A DNA stretch of 52,050 nt from an uncultured Clostridia bacterium (GTDB lineage Bacteria; Bacillota; Clostridia; Monoglobales; Monoglobaceae), in the NCBI GenBank assembly GCA_934463175.1, contig CAKSIW010000009.1, positions 1-52,050 of the forward strand. Reading direction: 5' to 3'. A program made the position numbers and the translations under genes. Under the pieces are notes generated by a model. The model worked only from the letters and a program-made list of their open reading frames with translations. It was not told the DNA's origin and searched no databases. This document shows positions 39,982 to 49,207 of this stretch, piece after piece. The first letter of the stretch is position 1, and the number at the start of each line of letters is the position of its first letter.

Positions 39982-42575
39982 TAACTGACATTAATAAATT
40001 ACAGCAAGATATCAGAGCCATTGGCTCTGTATCTGATAGTGCGGAATTTTTTGAGGGATTCCTTCGCGCTTTTGATATTCCTGTTTCAACGATTGATAAA
40101 ATGAAATCCACATCATCATATAATGTGAATGAGGGCGTTCGTATTGGACAACAGATTTTTTATCTTGCATCCGAAGGCAGTAACCTCTACTCTGACTTAA
40201 ACATTCTGAAAAAGAACAACATCTCCAGTCTGAAGACTCGTTTTGCCATGATTGCAAATGCGGAGGAAGTTCTTGTTTTTGATTTAAGGACAGAAGAAAC
40301 GATCTTTTCCACCAAGGAAGACCTCTATTCTCACGTGGATTTCTTCTTCCCACTTATTGGCCGGGAGAAACCCGTTGTCGAAGAGAATATCGCTGTTAGT
40401 ATTAAGGTCAGCGAAAAATTTGCTCAGTTGTATAACGAATGCAGATTGAATAATACACAAACAAATCTGGCCGACATAAGTGAATTGATTTGTCGCACTC
40501 TCTTTTGCTGCGTAATTGACAGCATGGGATTGCTGATGTCGGGCGATGTTTCCCTATATGTTTTCGCACAAAAGTACACCGAAGAATCCGGAAGAGATTT
40601 TTCAGACTTTATGGCATTGCTATATTTGGCAATGAAGCAAGCGGATCGTAGCAATTTGCCGATTCACTTCGGACGGGTAAACTATATTGATTCTCGCTTG
40701 TTTGATAAGGATATCAGCGACATATCTTTTACCAAAAATATGCGTGGCCTAATGCTTGAAATCATGTCTTTTGATTGGTCTGATGTTAATCCCGAAATTC
40801 TCGGATCGTTGATTCAGTCAATAATCGTTCCTGATGACGAAAGCATCACGGGAAATTATACGGCTACCGCCAATATCCAGAAGGTCATAGGGCCACTGTT
40901 CCTTAACGACCTTTACTCAGAATATGAGAATTGCAAAAATGAAAGTGCTGCTTGTATCTCCTTGATAGAACGCATAAGGAAAATCTGCGTATTTGATACA
41001 TCATGCGGTTGTGGCAATTTTCTCTTGGTTTCCTACAAGGAACTCAACCTATTGCTTTCAAAGATTGCTTCTTCTGCCGGAAAAACCGATATACCACTCA
41101 TGCCTATAACAAATTTCTACGGTATAGAATCGGATCCATTTTCCTGTGCTATCGCAAGGATGGGATTACTGTTTGTCGTACTACAAAGTAAAGAGGCATC
41201 TTTGTCCATTATTAAGACGAATATTGATGTTCTTTTTGGCAACAACATTGTAACTGCTAATCCTACGCGCATACCTTGGGACTCTATATGCCTCGGCACT
41301 TCTGAAACGTATATCATTGGCAATCCTTCTTACAAAGGCGCTCGTAAGCGTAATGACGAGCAGAACGCTGACATGGATTATGTTTTTAATGGGCAATCCA
41401 ACTATAAAAATCTCGACTATGCCGCATGCTGGTTTATGCTTGCTGCAAAGTACATTCATACTCATGGCGGAGCATACGCTTTTGTTACAACAAATTCGCT
41501 CACCCAGGGAGAACAAGTTAGTCTTCTTTGGCCTAAGTTATTTGAATATGGTGTGCATATTCGTTTTGGACACAAAGCATTTAAGTGGCGTAATGATGCA
41601 AGGAACACCACCGCTGTTACGGTTGTTATTATCGGCGTTGTGAATAATTCCGATACTCACAGATGCGAATTATACTCCCAAACGGTTATGACCGAGCCTG
41701 TGCAAATTAGCCCATACCTCACCCCTGGTTCTACTTTGGTGCAAAAGCGAAAACGCCCCATAAGCAGCCTTCCATATATGATAAAAGGGAATATGCCTTA
41801 TGACGGCGGGTACCTTCTTATGGATGTGACAACAAAGAATCATTTCGTGGAGCAGGATCGGCGTGTTCTGCAATATATGCGGCGTATAGTCGGCTCAGAT
41901 GAATTCATAAACGGTATAGAAAGATGGTGTTTTTGGATAACCGATGATAAAGCCGATGCTGCACTCGAAATTCCAATCATAAAGGAACGTGCAGACCTTG
42001 TCCGTGACTTGCGGCTCGGTAAGTCAGATAAAAGCGCACAGCGGCTTGCCGCTTATCCTTATCGATTCAGAGAGATGCATGAGACCACCACCAACTCTCT
42101 CGTTATACCCTCTGTTTCCTCTGAAAATAGAGAATACATCCCTGTTGGTTTTATAGATAAGAAAACCGTGGTCACGAACCTTGCATTCGTAATCTATGAT
42201 TGCGATCCCTGGATATTCGGAGTCGTATCATCCAAAATGCACAATCTCTGGATCAAAGCCGTCTGCGGAGGTTTGGAAACACGAATTCGTTATTCAAGTG
42301 AATTAGGCTACAACACTTTCCCGTTTCCAGCAATCACAGATGAACAAAAGAAGGATATCCGAAACTGTGTAAATCAGGTGATAGCGATCCGCGAGGAGGA
42401 ATTCGATAAAACATATGCTCAAATGTATAAGAAAGACGAAATGAGCGATAACCTTCGTTTTGCTCATTCGATGCTTGACTTACAGATTGAGCGATGCTAT
42501 CGGAATGAACCCTTTGTAAGTAATGACGAGCGTCTTGACTGCCTTTTTGAACTTTACGAGAAAATTGGAGGATAA
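39978..42575 (+). CDS. MmeI-like (type IIL) protein with altered methylase motifs and no visible nuclease motif
   Basis: This 865-residue protein resembles MmeI-family restriction-modification proteins. A helical lead (ICRTLFCCVIDSMGLLMSGD) precedes the methylase core: VFDTSCGCGNFLLVSYKEL, IIGNPSYKGARKRNDEQNAD, AYAFVTTNSLTQGEQVSLLW. A typical MmeI-like recognition region follows (MIKGNMPYDGGYLLMD, RIVGSDEFINGIERWCFWI). Two points are odd. The catalytic NPPY/F motif reads NPSY, and the DPACG motif reads DTSCG. The N-terminal 170 residues lack an obvious PD-(D/E)XK site. It may be a target-recognition subunit for the helicase and GIY-YIG nuclease encoded after it. Confidence 0.82.
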   Translation: MITDINKLQQDIRAIGSVSDSAEFFEGFLRAFDIPVSTIDKMKSTSSYNVNEGVRIGQQIFYLASEGSNLYSDLNILKKNNISSLKTRFAMIANAEEVLVFDLRTEETIFSTKEDLYSHVDFFFPLIGREKPVVEENIAVSIKVSEKFAQLYNECRLNNTQTNLADISELICRTLFCCVIDSMGLLMSGDVSLYVFAQKYTEESGRDFSDFMALLYLAMKQADRSNLPIHFGRVNYIDSRLFDKDISDISFTKNMRGLMLEIMSFDWSDVNPEILGSLIQSIIVPDDESITGNYTATANIQKVIGPLFLNDLYSEYENCKNESAACISLIERIRKICVFDTSCGCGNFLLVSYKELNLLLSKIASSAGKTDIPLMPITNFYGIESDPFSCAIARMGLLFVVLQSKEASLSIIKTNIDVLFGNNIVTANPTRIPWDSICLGTSETYIIGNPSYKGARKRNDEQNADMDYVFNGQSNYKNLDYAACWFMLAAKYIHTHGGAYAFVTTNSLTQGEQVSLLWPKLFEYGVHIRFGHKAFKWRNDARNTTAVTVVIIGVVNNSDTHRCELYSQTVMTEPVQISPYLTPGSTLVQKRKRPISSLPYMIKGNMPYDGGYLLMDVTTKNHFVEQDRRVLQYMRRIVGSDEFINGIERWCFWITDDKADAALEIPIIKERADLVRDLRLGKSDKSAQRLAAYPYRFREMHETTTNSLVIPSVSSENREYIPVGFIDKKTVVTNLAFVIYDCDPWIFGVVSSKMHNLWIKAVCGGLETRIRYSSELGYNTFPFPAITDEQKKDIRNCVNQVIAIREEEFDKTYAQMYKKDEMSDNLRFAHSMLDLQIERCYRNEPFVSNDERLDCLFELYEKIGG

Positions 42576-42576
42576 C

Positions 42577-44511
42577 ATGGAAAACATTATTAATGTCACC
42601 TATGAAACGACTGGTCAGACTACAACCGTAAACGAAATGGGAATGCGTCCCATGCAGGCTCGGGCTTATGCTGCGCGCAATTCGCAATATATCCTTCTGA
42701 AAGCACCGCCCGCATCAGGCAAATCCCGTGCTCTGATGTTTATTGCATTGGATAAGCTGAAGACAGGCTCTGTAAGGAAGGTTATTGTTGCCGTTCCCGA
42801 ACGTTCCATAGGAAAATCATTTCTTTCTACAGAACTGGTGAAATACGGCTTCCACAGCGACTGGCAGGTTTCCGGGAAGTATAACCTTTGTGTTCCCGGA
42901 GGAGAAAACAGCAAAGTCGAAACTTTTAAAGAATTCATGGCTTCCGATGAGGCTGTACTGCTTTGTACTCATGCCACCCTCCGCTTTGCTTTTGATAAAA
43001 TCGGCGCAGCCAAGTTCGGAAACTGCCTTGTTGCGGTAGATGAATTTCATCACGTTTCTGCCGACTACGAAAGCAAGCTCGGCGAACTTGTTCGTGCACT
43101 TATGCAACAGGAAAACGTACATATTCTTGCTATGACTGGTTCATACTTCCGCGGTGATGGTATCCCTGTCCTCTCGTATGAAGATGAAGCAAAGTTCTAC
43201 AAGGTTACCTATAACTATTATGAACAGCTTAATGGCTACACTTATCTGAAGTCGCTTGGCATTGGATTTCACTTCTATTCAGGCAAATACACTTCTGCAA
43301 TTATGGAAGTATTGGATACGGATAAAAAGACCATTCTCCATATCCCCAGCGTGAACTCCGGAGAATCTACCAAGGACAAATATATCGAAGTGGATACGAT
43401 TATTGACACCATCGGTACCGTAGACCGTGTGGACTCTGAAACAAATATCATATTTGTTTCACGAAGATCAGACGGTAAGATCATCAAGATCGCAGATTTG
43501 GTAAATGATAACGCCGCAGAAAGAGAAAAGGTCGTGGAATACCTACGCAATGTTACAGATGCGGATGACGTTGACCTTATCATAGCTCTCGGAATGGCAA
43601 AAGAAGGATTTGACTGGCCTTTCTGTGAACACGCGCTCACAGTAGGATACCGTGGCTCTCTGACTGAAATTATACAGATAATAGGTCGTTGTACCCGCGA
43701 CAGCAAGAACAAAAGCCATGCTCAATTTACAAATTTGATTGCAGAGCCTGATGCTGAAAGCGAAGAAGTTATTGAGTCCGTAAACAATATGCTGAAAGCC
43801 ATAACTGCTTCTCTCCTCATGGAACAGGTACTCGCTCCGAACTTCAATTTTAAGCCCAAACCGCCGGAAGGTTCCGATGAAGATAAGTCCGATGATGCAC
43901 GAACTATCCGTGTTGGAGGAATGAGACAGCCCTCAACACAAAATGTTAAAAACATTCTTGATTCTGATCTCACTGACCTTAAAGCCAACATTCTGCAAGA
44001 CCCTCAAATAGCAAGGGCAGTAAGCGGCGTGGTCGATCCAGAAGTGATTAACAAAATCATGATTCCGAAAATAATCATGACAAAATATCCTCATCTTTCA
44101 GAGGATGAGGTTGAAGAAGTCCGTGAGCATTTAGTTGCGGATATGGTGATTCGCGGCTCAAATGTTAAAACGGACGGCAATCGTAGGTTTATTGATATGA
44201 GCGGCAAGTTCGTAAACCTTGATGAACTTAATATTGACCTCATTGATTCCATCAATCCATTTCAGCAAGCGTTTGAAGTAATCTCCAAATCCATCACTCC
44301 GAAGGTGCTTAAATCCATCCAGGAGTGTATCGCTGCGTTTAAGGTCAATATGACGGATGACGAGGCAATATATCTGTGGCCCAAAATCAATGAGTTTGTC
44401 AAGGTGACGCGGCGGCAGCCGTCATTGGATGCACTTGATCCAACCGAAAGACGCCTTGCTGAAGCACTAATATACCTGCGTCAATTAAAGAGGGATCAGA
44501 AAAATGGATGA
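42577..44511 (+). CDS. DEFH-box superfamily 2 helicase of the restriction-modification operon
   Basis: This 644-residue protein has helicase motifs LLKAPPASGKSRALMFIALD (Walker A, residues 43-50), CLVAVDEFHHVSADYESKLG (DEFH box near residue 153), ILAMTGSYFRGDGIP (motif III) and IIQIIGRCTRDSKNKSHAQF (motif VI). The last 200 residues are helical with no recognised domain. It is probably an ATP-driven motor that translocates on DNA for restriction. The start at 42577 follows GGAGG and comes two bases after the previous stop. Its stop overlaps the nuclease gene by eight bases. Confidence 0.9.
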   Translation: MENIINVTYETTGQTTTVNEMGMRPMQARAYAARNSQYILLKAPPASGKSRALMFIALDKLKTGSVRKVIVAVPERSIGKSFLSTELVKYGFHSDWQVSGKYNLCVPGGENSKVETFKEFMASDEAVLLCTHATLRFAFDKIGAAKFGNCLVAVDEFHHVSADYESKLGELVRALMQQENVHILAMTGSYFRGDGIPVLSYEDEAKFYKVTYNYYEQLNGYTYLKSLGIGFHFYSGKYTSAIMEVLDTDKKTILHIPSVNSGESTKDKYIEVDTIIDTIGTVDRVDSETNIIFVSRRSDGKIIKIADLVNDNAAEREKVVEYLRNVTDADDVDLIIALGMAKEGFDWPFCEHALTVGYRGSLTEIIQIIGRCTRDSKNKSHAQFTNLIAEPDAESEEVIESVNNMLKAITASLLMEQVLAPNFNFKPKPPEGSDEDKSDDARTIRVGGMRQPSTQNVKNILDSDLTDLKANILQDPQIARAVSGVVDPEVINKIMIPKIIMTKYPHLSEDEVEEVREHLVADMVIRGSNVKTDGNRRFIDMSGKFVNLDELNIDLIDSINPFQQAFEVISKSITPKVLKSIQECIAAFKVNMTDDEAIYLWPKINEFVKVTRRQPSLDALDPTERRLAEALIYLRQLKRDQKNG

Positions 44512-45697
44512 GAAAACCAAAAAAGATAAGCTGTCTGAAATATTTGAAAGCGATCTTCTGGGTTTGCTTGCCGTTGACGAACCAAAAGCTACTCCCGTTT
44601 CAACACAGGACAGCAGATTGATTGATAGCTTTCAAGAAATCTCAGATTTCTATGAAACAAATCAGAGATGCCCGGAGCTCGGTGACGATATAGGTGAGTA
44701 TCGCCTTGCTTCACGTCTTGCAGCGATAAAAAAAGACCCAAAAAAAGTGAAGGTGCTTCTGCCATATGATTACTACAATTTGTTGGAAAGCGAAGAAACG
44801 AAATCCGTCTCGGTCGAAGAGTTAATCAGTGACGATCCTCTTGGGCTTCTGGATGGCGATGACGAGGCTGACAGTATATATACGCTGTCCCATGTCAAAC
44901 CATCCGAAAGGCTCCGTCCTGATTTCATTGCTTATCGTAAGGTTTGTAAAGATTTCGATCTTTATGAAGAGGCTTTCCAACAGGTTCATGACGATTTGGA
45001 ACACGGTCGTAGGCGTCTTGTGGAATTCAAAGAAGGCGATCTTCATGAAGGCAGTTACTATGTCCTTCGTGGCGTGGTTCTTTACCTGGAGCAGAATTTG
45101 GCAGTCAAACAAAAAATCGAGTATAAGAGTGGCGCGAAAGTACGCCGTGAAGGTAGAACAAGGTGTATCTTCGATAATGGTACAGAATCATCAATGCTCT
45201 ATCGCTCTCTTGGAAAAGCATTAAAACTCGATGGCTTTTGCATAAGCGACCTAATTGAACAAAAAGAAAGCTCCGTCAGCATCGATGCATCCGATGTTCA
45301 GAATGGCTACATCTATGTACTTCGTAGTTTGAGTCGTGCACCACAAATCCGATCCATACGGAACTTATACAAAATCGGATATTGTTCTGGTGATGTTACA
45401 ACGCGCATTAAAAATGCAGTTCATGAGCCGACATATCTAATGAACGATGTCGAAGTCGTATTGACGGTAAGGTGTTATAATCTGGACGTACCCTACCTTG
45501 AAGCAAGCATCCACAGTTTTTTCAGCAACGTCAATGTGTATTTTGAAGTGCGTGATGATGAAGGAGCTATACATTATCCTAAAGAGTGGTTTACTGTACC
45601 ATTAAAAATAATTGAGCAATCTATACCGCTTATTGTAAACAAACAGATTGATAACTACAGATATGACCAAACTACACAAATGATAATACATAAGTAG
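44504..45697 (+). CDS. GIY-YIG (T5orf172-like) nuclease of the restriction-modification operon
   Basis: This 397-residue protein ends in a GIY-YIG nuclease domain: NGYIYVLRSLSRAPQIRSIR with the first strand motif, LYKIGYCSGDVTTRIKNAVH with the second strand and Arg, and VPYLEASIHSFFSNVNVYFE with the metal-binding Glu. The T5orf172-like spacing differs from plain GIY-YIG. The first 250 residues are acidic and helical, with a short acidic repeat near the start (SDLLGLLAVDE, SDDPLGLLDGDDE). It is the likely cutting subunit of the operon. It overlaps the helicase gene by eight bases. Confidence 0.85.
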   Translation: MDEKTKKDKLSEIFESDLLGLLAVDEPKATPVSTQDSRLIDSFQEISDFYETNQRCPELGDDIGEYRLASRLAAIKKDPKKVKVLLPYDYYNLLESEETKSVSVEELISDDPLGLLDGDDEADSIYTLSHVKPSERLRPDFIAYRKVCKDFDLYEEAFQQVHDDLEHGRRRLVEFKEGDLHEGSYYVLRGVVLYLEQNLAVKQKIEYKSGAKVRREGRTRCIFDNGTESSMLYRSLGKALKLDGFCISDLIEQKESSVSIDASDVQNGYIYVLRSLSRAPQIRSIRNLYKIGYCSGDVTTRIKNAVHEPTYLMNDVEVVLTVRCYNLDVPYLEASIHSFFSNVNVYFEVRDDEGAIHYPKEWFTVPLKIIEQSIPLIVNKQIDNYRYDQTTQMIIHK

Positions 45698-46107
45698 CAA
45701 TAACCATTTCTGATAAACAATGATTAATGTCGTATTCTCCGCTTTCTGTGATTTGTTATCACTGAAAATCTTTTATAGACATATTGTTCGATTGGCTCGC
45801 AAAGAAAATTGGCAGAGAAAAATGGAGTCAACTAATACTAACTGAAACCGCGAATTTAAAAATACAACAGAGTAATTTATTTTTAACCCACCTCTCTATT
45901 GAGTCAATGGCACCCTTGATATACAAATTTTATGCTACATTGCAAGTAAGGGTTGAAAGCCCAAACACGGCTTTCAACCCACAAAAATACTTAGATTATA
46001 TTATCATTTTGGAGCCTAATTTGAGGTTTACACAAAAAATGAGGGATTGCCCTTCAGAAATTTTGGGTAATTTCCAACTGTACATTCATTGACATTTCTA
46101 TATCGTT
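45698..46107. other. Intergenic stretch with a strong hairpin (45950-45980)
   Basis: About 410 bases between converging operons. GGGTTGAAAGCC (45950-45961) and its exact complement (45969-45980) form a 12-bp stem with a seven-base loop. Neither strand has a clean T-run, so it is only terminator-like. A 102-codon frame at 45784-46092 has a TTG start and no family likeness and is not reported as a gene. Confidence 0.55.
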
Positions 46108-48486
46108 TTAATTCAAATGATTTTTATACCAATCAATCACAGCTTCACGATCTGCATCGAAAAATTGTGTTGAGATAAAAATATCTGTTCCATTAAACTT
46201 TATTTCCTTTGCTCTATATCTTTTTCGAGTCGAATTACCCATATTATCATTCCTATTGTTCGCAATAGCAGGATAGTCTGTAGACTTAAATAATGTCTTA
46301 GTATATTCCTTAGTTTTCAATTTCTCAATTTCTTCGCCTGTAATTTTATCTTTCTCAACCAAATCTGCAACCAAATTAAAGAATAATTTTGCAACTGGAA
46401 TCATACCTTCGCCCCAAGTGTATTCATTATTTATATCAAACGGCACTTCTGAAAGGTTGAAACTGAAATCATCTGTATCTAATTCCATTTCTATCAATAG
46501 ATTTTTTATGAAAGAAATAATGTTATTAACAGACAAATTAAGTTCAAAGTATATACCACTGTTGTCTATTTGTTTAGGTTTACCGGAAATTTTTCTTTCA
46601 TCGTTGCTTATATAGATTCTGCTGGCTTTTGGAATTGAATAATTTTTTGCTGCAAGAATGTTAAATCTATCAGTATCCAGTTCATATGCCAACCCCATGA
46701 ATCTGGAAAGCAATTCAGCCCAGTTTGAAACCTTTGTGTATTCTCCCATAAAAGAAAACGCTTCCGGTTTTGTATTTGAGAAATCTATAGTGCCATCAAC
46801 ATCATAACTTAAGGCATCATTTTCAACCACAGGCGTTTGAGCTTCTACATAATTAAACCTATCAATCAAAATATCAGCAAGACCTTCAGCACGCGACAAT
46901 ATTGCTTCTTTGTTCCATCTTTCAGCAGACAAAACATCTTTGTTTAAAATATTAGCTTTGGAATTATTCCTTATTATTGTTTTCTTCTCTTCAAAAGCTT
47001 TTGTGCCTAACTCACTATTGTGACCCGTAATTGTAAGATTACCAAGTGTATGTAAATACACCTCATATACACTATGATAATCAACACCAACTTCCTTTTT
47101 CCAAACAGCAGAATTTTCTTTTTGAGGTAGTATGTGTTCGATTGTTAAATTGCCAACATCGATATGCTCTTTTGTAGAGTTTTCTATCACAGAGAGAACA
47201 TATTTGCAAATTGGCTTTTTGTATAAAGGTTTATGTATAAGTGCTTCTCTAAACTCTTTATCAGTAGGCATACGATCATTAGTTCTGATGTTGTTGAGAA
47301 AACTTACAAAATGCTCATAATAATCATCAAAATTATTATCAATAACTCTGTCATATAATGCCTTCATAAATTTAGACAAATTCTTGTTTATTTCACAAGC
47401 AGTAATTCTCACAAAATATGTAAGCAGATAGTCTAGCACTTTGCAAAGGGTATCCTTGGTAATGTTATTATCTTCGTAGTCACTAAAAATCCTAAATATA
47501 AGCGGTAATACCGTTGTTTGCCTAATTGTATAAAAGCCATTTAAATAGTCTGTAATTTCCCTGTCGTAATATGAATTAGCGCCAATAAACGCTCCATAGT
47601 ATCTTGATGTCTTTTTTAGTTTTTTTAATACGTCTTCATGGCTCAAGTGATTTTCGTCACAATGTTCCTTAAATAATCTATATGCATTTTTATTGTTTAC
47701 AGATTTGCTAATTTGTGAATTAAGAAAATTAATCACAAAGTCACCCAACTGGTGATATCCCACATTCTTTTCGATTTCAGACCAATAAGTCTCATAAAAC
47801 TCATCTTGATTATCATCATCCATAAGGAGAAAGTTTCTTACCAAATCAGACAAACTAAGTTCTAATCCCGTGGAATTAATTGACTCAAAAATCTTTTGAG
47901 GTTCATCACCCTGTGCTTTATCTAGGACTATTTCCACCATTTCCAATTGTTTTATGCCATCAAGAACATCTCCTAATTCATAACCCGAATCAAGCGTTTG
48001 TTTTATAAGATTCTTAAAAGTAATATAATTCTTATAAATATTTGAATTTCTATCCATGTTATCAATTCGGTCTTTTATAAGAAGAAGCAACTGTTCGTTA
48101 TCGGACTTTATCGGTTTTAATTTAATTTTAAATTTTTCATCACAGTTACGGTTAAACATTACCTCTTTAATTTCTTCTTCTATCCTAATTGACACACCTT
48201 TTGAAGCATCATAAAGAGCTTTCAAAAGTATGTACATTGTTGTTAAGCGTTGTTGTCCATCGATAATTAGCACCTCACTAAGATTGCTTCCATCAATTCC
48301 AATGATATATACAAGTGTACCCATAAAATGCTTATGATCTCTTTCGCTTGCAATCATAATATCTTGATATAGTTTTTCACACTGAATATTAGACCAATCA
48401 TAGTTTCTTTGATAAACAGGCACTTTGAATACTCGTTTATTTTTCTCTAACAGGTCTCCGAATAACCATACTTTGTCCGGCCGCAT
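46108..48486 (-). CDS. GmrSD-type restriction protein (DUF262 plus DUF1524)
   Basis: This 792-residue protein has an N-terminal DUF262 domain (VFKVPVYQRNYDWSNIQCEK, then VLIIDGQQRLTTMYILLKAL, the nucleotide-binding DGQQR motif) and a DUF1524 HNH-type nuclease in the middle (LTIEHILPQKENSAVWKKE, then YLHTLGNLTITGHNSELG). A C-terminal extension of about 230 residues follows. GmrSD proteins attack modified phage DNA, and single-chain forms are common defence proteins. GGAGATGGG precedes the ATG. The region is AT-richer than the phage part. Confidence 0.92.
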   Translation of the reverse strand: MRPDKVWLFGDLLEKNKRVFKVPVYQRNYDWSNIQCEKLYQDIMIASERDHKHFMGTLVYIIGIDGSNLSEVLIIDGQQRLTTMYILLKALYDASKGVSIRIEEEIKEVMFNRNCDEKFKIKLKPIKSDNEQLLLLIKDRIDNMDRNSNIYKNYITFKNLIKQTLDSGYELGDVLDGIKQLEMVEIVLDKAQGDEPQKIFESINSTGLELSLSDLVRNFLLMDDDNQDEFYETYWSEIEKNVGYHQLGDFVINFLNSQISKSVNNKNAYRLFKEHCDENHLSHEDVLKKLKKTSRYYGAFIGANSYYDREITDYLNGFYTIRQTTVLPLIFRIFSDYEDNNITKDTLCKVLDYLLTYFVRITACEINKNLSKFMKALYDRVIDNNFDDYYEHFVSFLNNIRTNDRMPTDKEFREALIHKPLYKKPICKYVLSVIENSTKEHIDVGNLTIEHILPQKENSAVWKKEVGVDYHSVYEVYLHTLGNLTITGHNSELGTKAFEEKKTIIRNNSKANILNKDVLSAERWNKEAILSRAEGLADILIDRFNYVEAQTPVVENDALSYDVDGTIDFSNTKPEAFSFMGEYTKVSNWAELLSRFMGLAYELDTDRFNILAAKNYSIPKASRIYISNDERKISGKPKQIDNSGIYFELNLSVNNIISFIKNLLIEMELDTDDFSFNLSEVPFDINNEYTWGEGMIPVAKLFFNLVADLVEKDKITGEEIEKLKTKEYTKTLFKSTDYPAIANNRNDNMGNSTRKRYRAKEIKFNGTDIFISTQFFDADREAVIDWYKNHLN

Positions 48487-48574
48487 ATTCCCATCTCCTT
48501 AGTACAATTTATTACATAACAATATTATCTACACAACTTATCCATTAATCTAACGTCGGTCAACTCCTTGAGTG

Positions 48575-48820
48575 TTACGACATTTTACGCGAATTTTGAA
48601 TTATAGGCACAGAATTCACTCTATAACCAAGGGAAATTATCATATCGAGGTTATAAAACGGGATTTCTCTTGCTACTTCACGTTTTCCTTCTTTTCGAAC
48701 CTGTCGGAAATTCCGACAAGTTAAAATCTTGTCCAAATTGCCTTCATCATAAATATGCTTAACGTGTCCTACTACATTGGTTCGAGAGGTTTGAAGCAAT
48801 TTTGTCAGCCGCTACAGAAT
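48575..48820 (-). pseudogene. RhuM-like gene fragment
   Basis: The minus strand encodes LLQTSRTNVVGHVKHIYDEG, LTCRNFRQVRKEGKREVARE and IPFYNLDMIISLGYRVNS, the core of RhuM (virulence-associated Fic-like) proteins. A stop lies before the first segment. After RVNS the expected GTQFRxWAT is scrambled and a stop follows. Only about 80 of some 300 residues remain, so it is a relic. Confidence 0.75.
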
Positions 48821-48870
48821 GTTCTCGACATTATTGTTTGAAAGATCAGTATGCTAGTGGTATTTATCAA

Positions 48871-48930
48871 TTTAATTCAAATGATTTTTATACCATTCAG
48901 TCACAATCTCGCAATCTGTATCGAAAAATC
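48871..48930 (-). pseudogene. Relic of the 3' end of a second DUF262 gene
   Basis: These 59 bases match 46107-46165, the end of the DUF262/DUF1524 gene, at roughly 85% of positions. The minus-strand translation is FFDTDCEIVTEWYKNHLN and a stop, against FFDADREAVIDWYKNHLN in the intact gene. Nothing else of that gene is left here. Confidence 0.75.
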
Positions 48931-49012
48931 CTTATTTCAACCCTTTAACGGTTTCGCTTATTTTATTGCCATTCAATGATCTGAGACTTAACCAACAACG
49001 GGAGTCCCTTCA

Positions 49013-49207
49013 TTATTTCTTAGGATTAATTTTTCCCGCAGTGACAATCGTGATTGCAAAACATGCTGCTGTTCCAGCAACACTTGCTACTGTTTTTAAC
49101 CCCTTCTTCACCTTTTGAACTTGTTGATTTCTACAAGCCTCACAATATTTATGTTTGTATCCCGCTGGCAATGGTCTCATACAATTTTTACACACTTTAT
49201 TCTCCAT
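49013..49207 (-). CDS. Small zinc-ribbon and membrane-segment protein
   Basis: This 64-residue protein reads MENKVCKNCMRPLPAGYKHK and YCEACRNQQVQKVKKG, a zinc ribbon with two CxxC pairs, then a single hydrophobic segment (TVASVAGTAACFAITIVTAG) near the C-terminus. It may be a membrane-tethered adaptor. Three ATGs lie in a row; the third (49207) is best spaced from GGAGG. It overlaps the end of the upstream gene by 11 bases and is thus coupled to it. Confidence 0.72.
   Translation of the reverse strand: MENKVCKNCMRPLPAGYKHKYCEACRNQQVQKVKKGLKTVASVAGTAACFAITIVTAGKINPKK

Noticed and set aside
37929..45697. Assignment of the operon to BREX, DISARM or Dnd/Ssp
   Set aside because: No PglZ, BrxC, DrmB (DUF1998), DrmC or Dnd proteins are present; only general methylase and helicase functions are shared.
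45784..46092. 102-codon plus-strand frame after the GIY-YIG gene
   Set aside because: It starts with TTG, has no ribosome site, includes the 12-bp hairpin and shows no family pattern.
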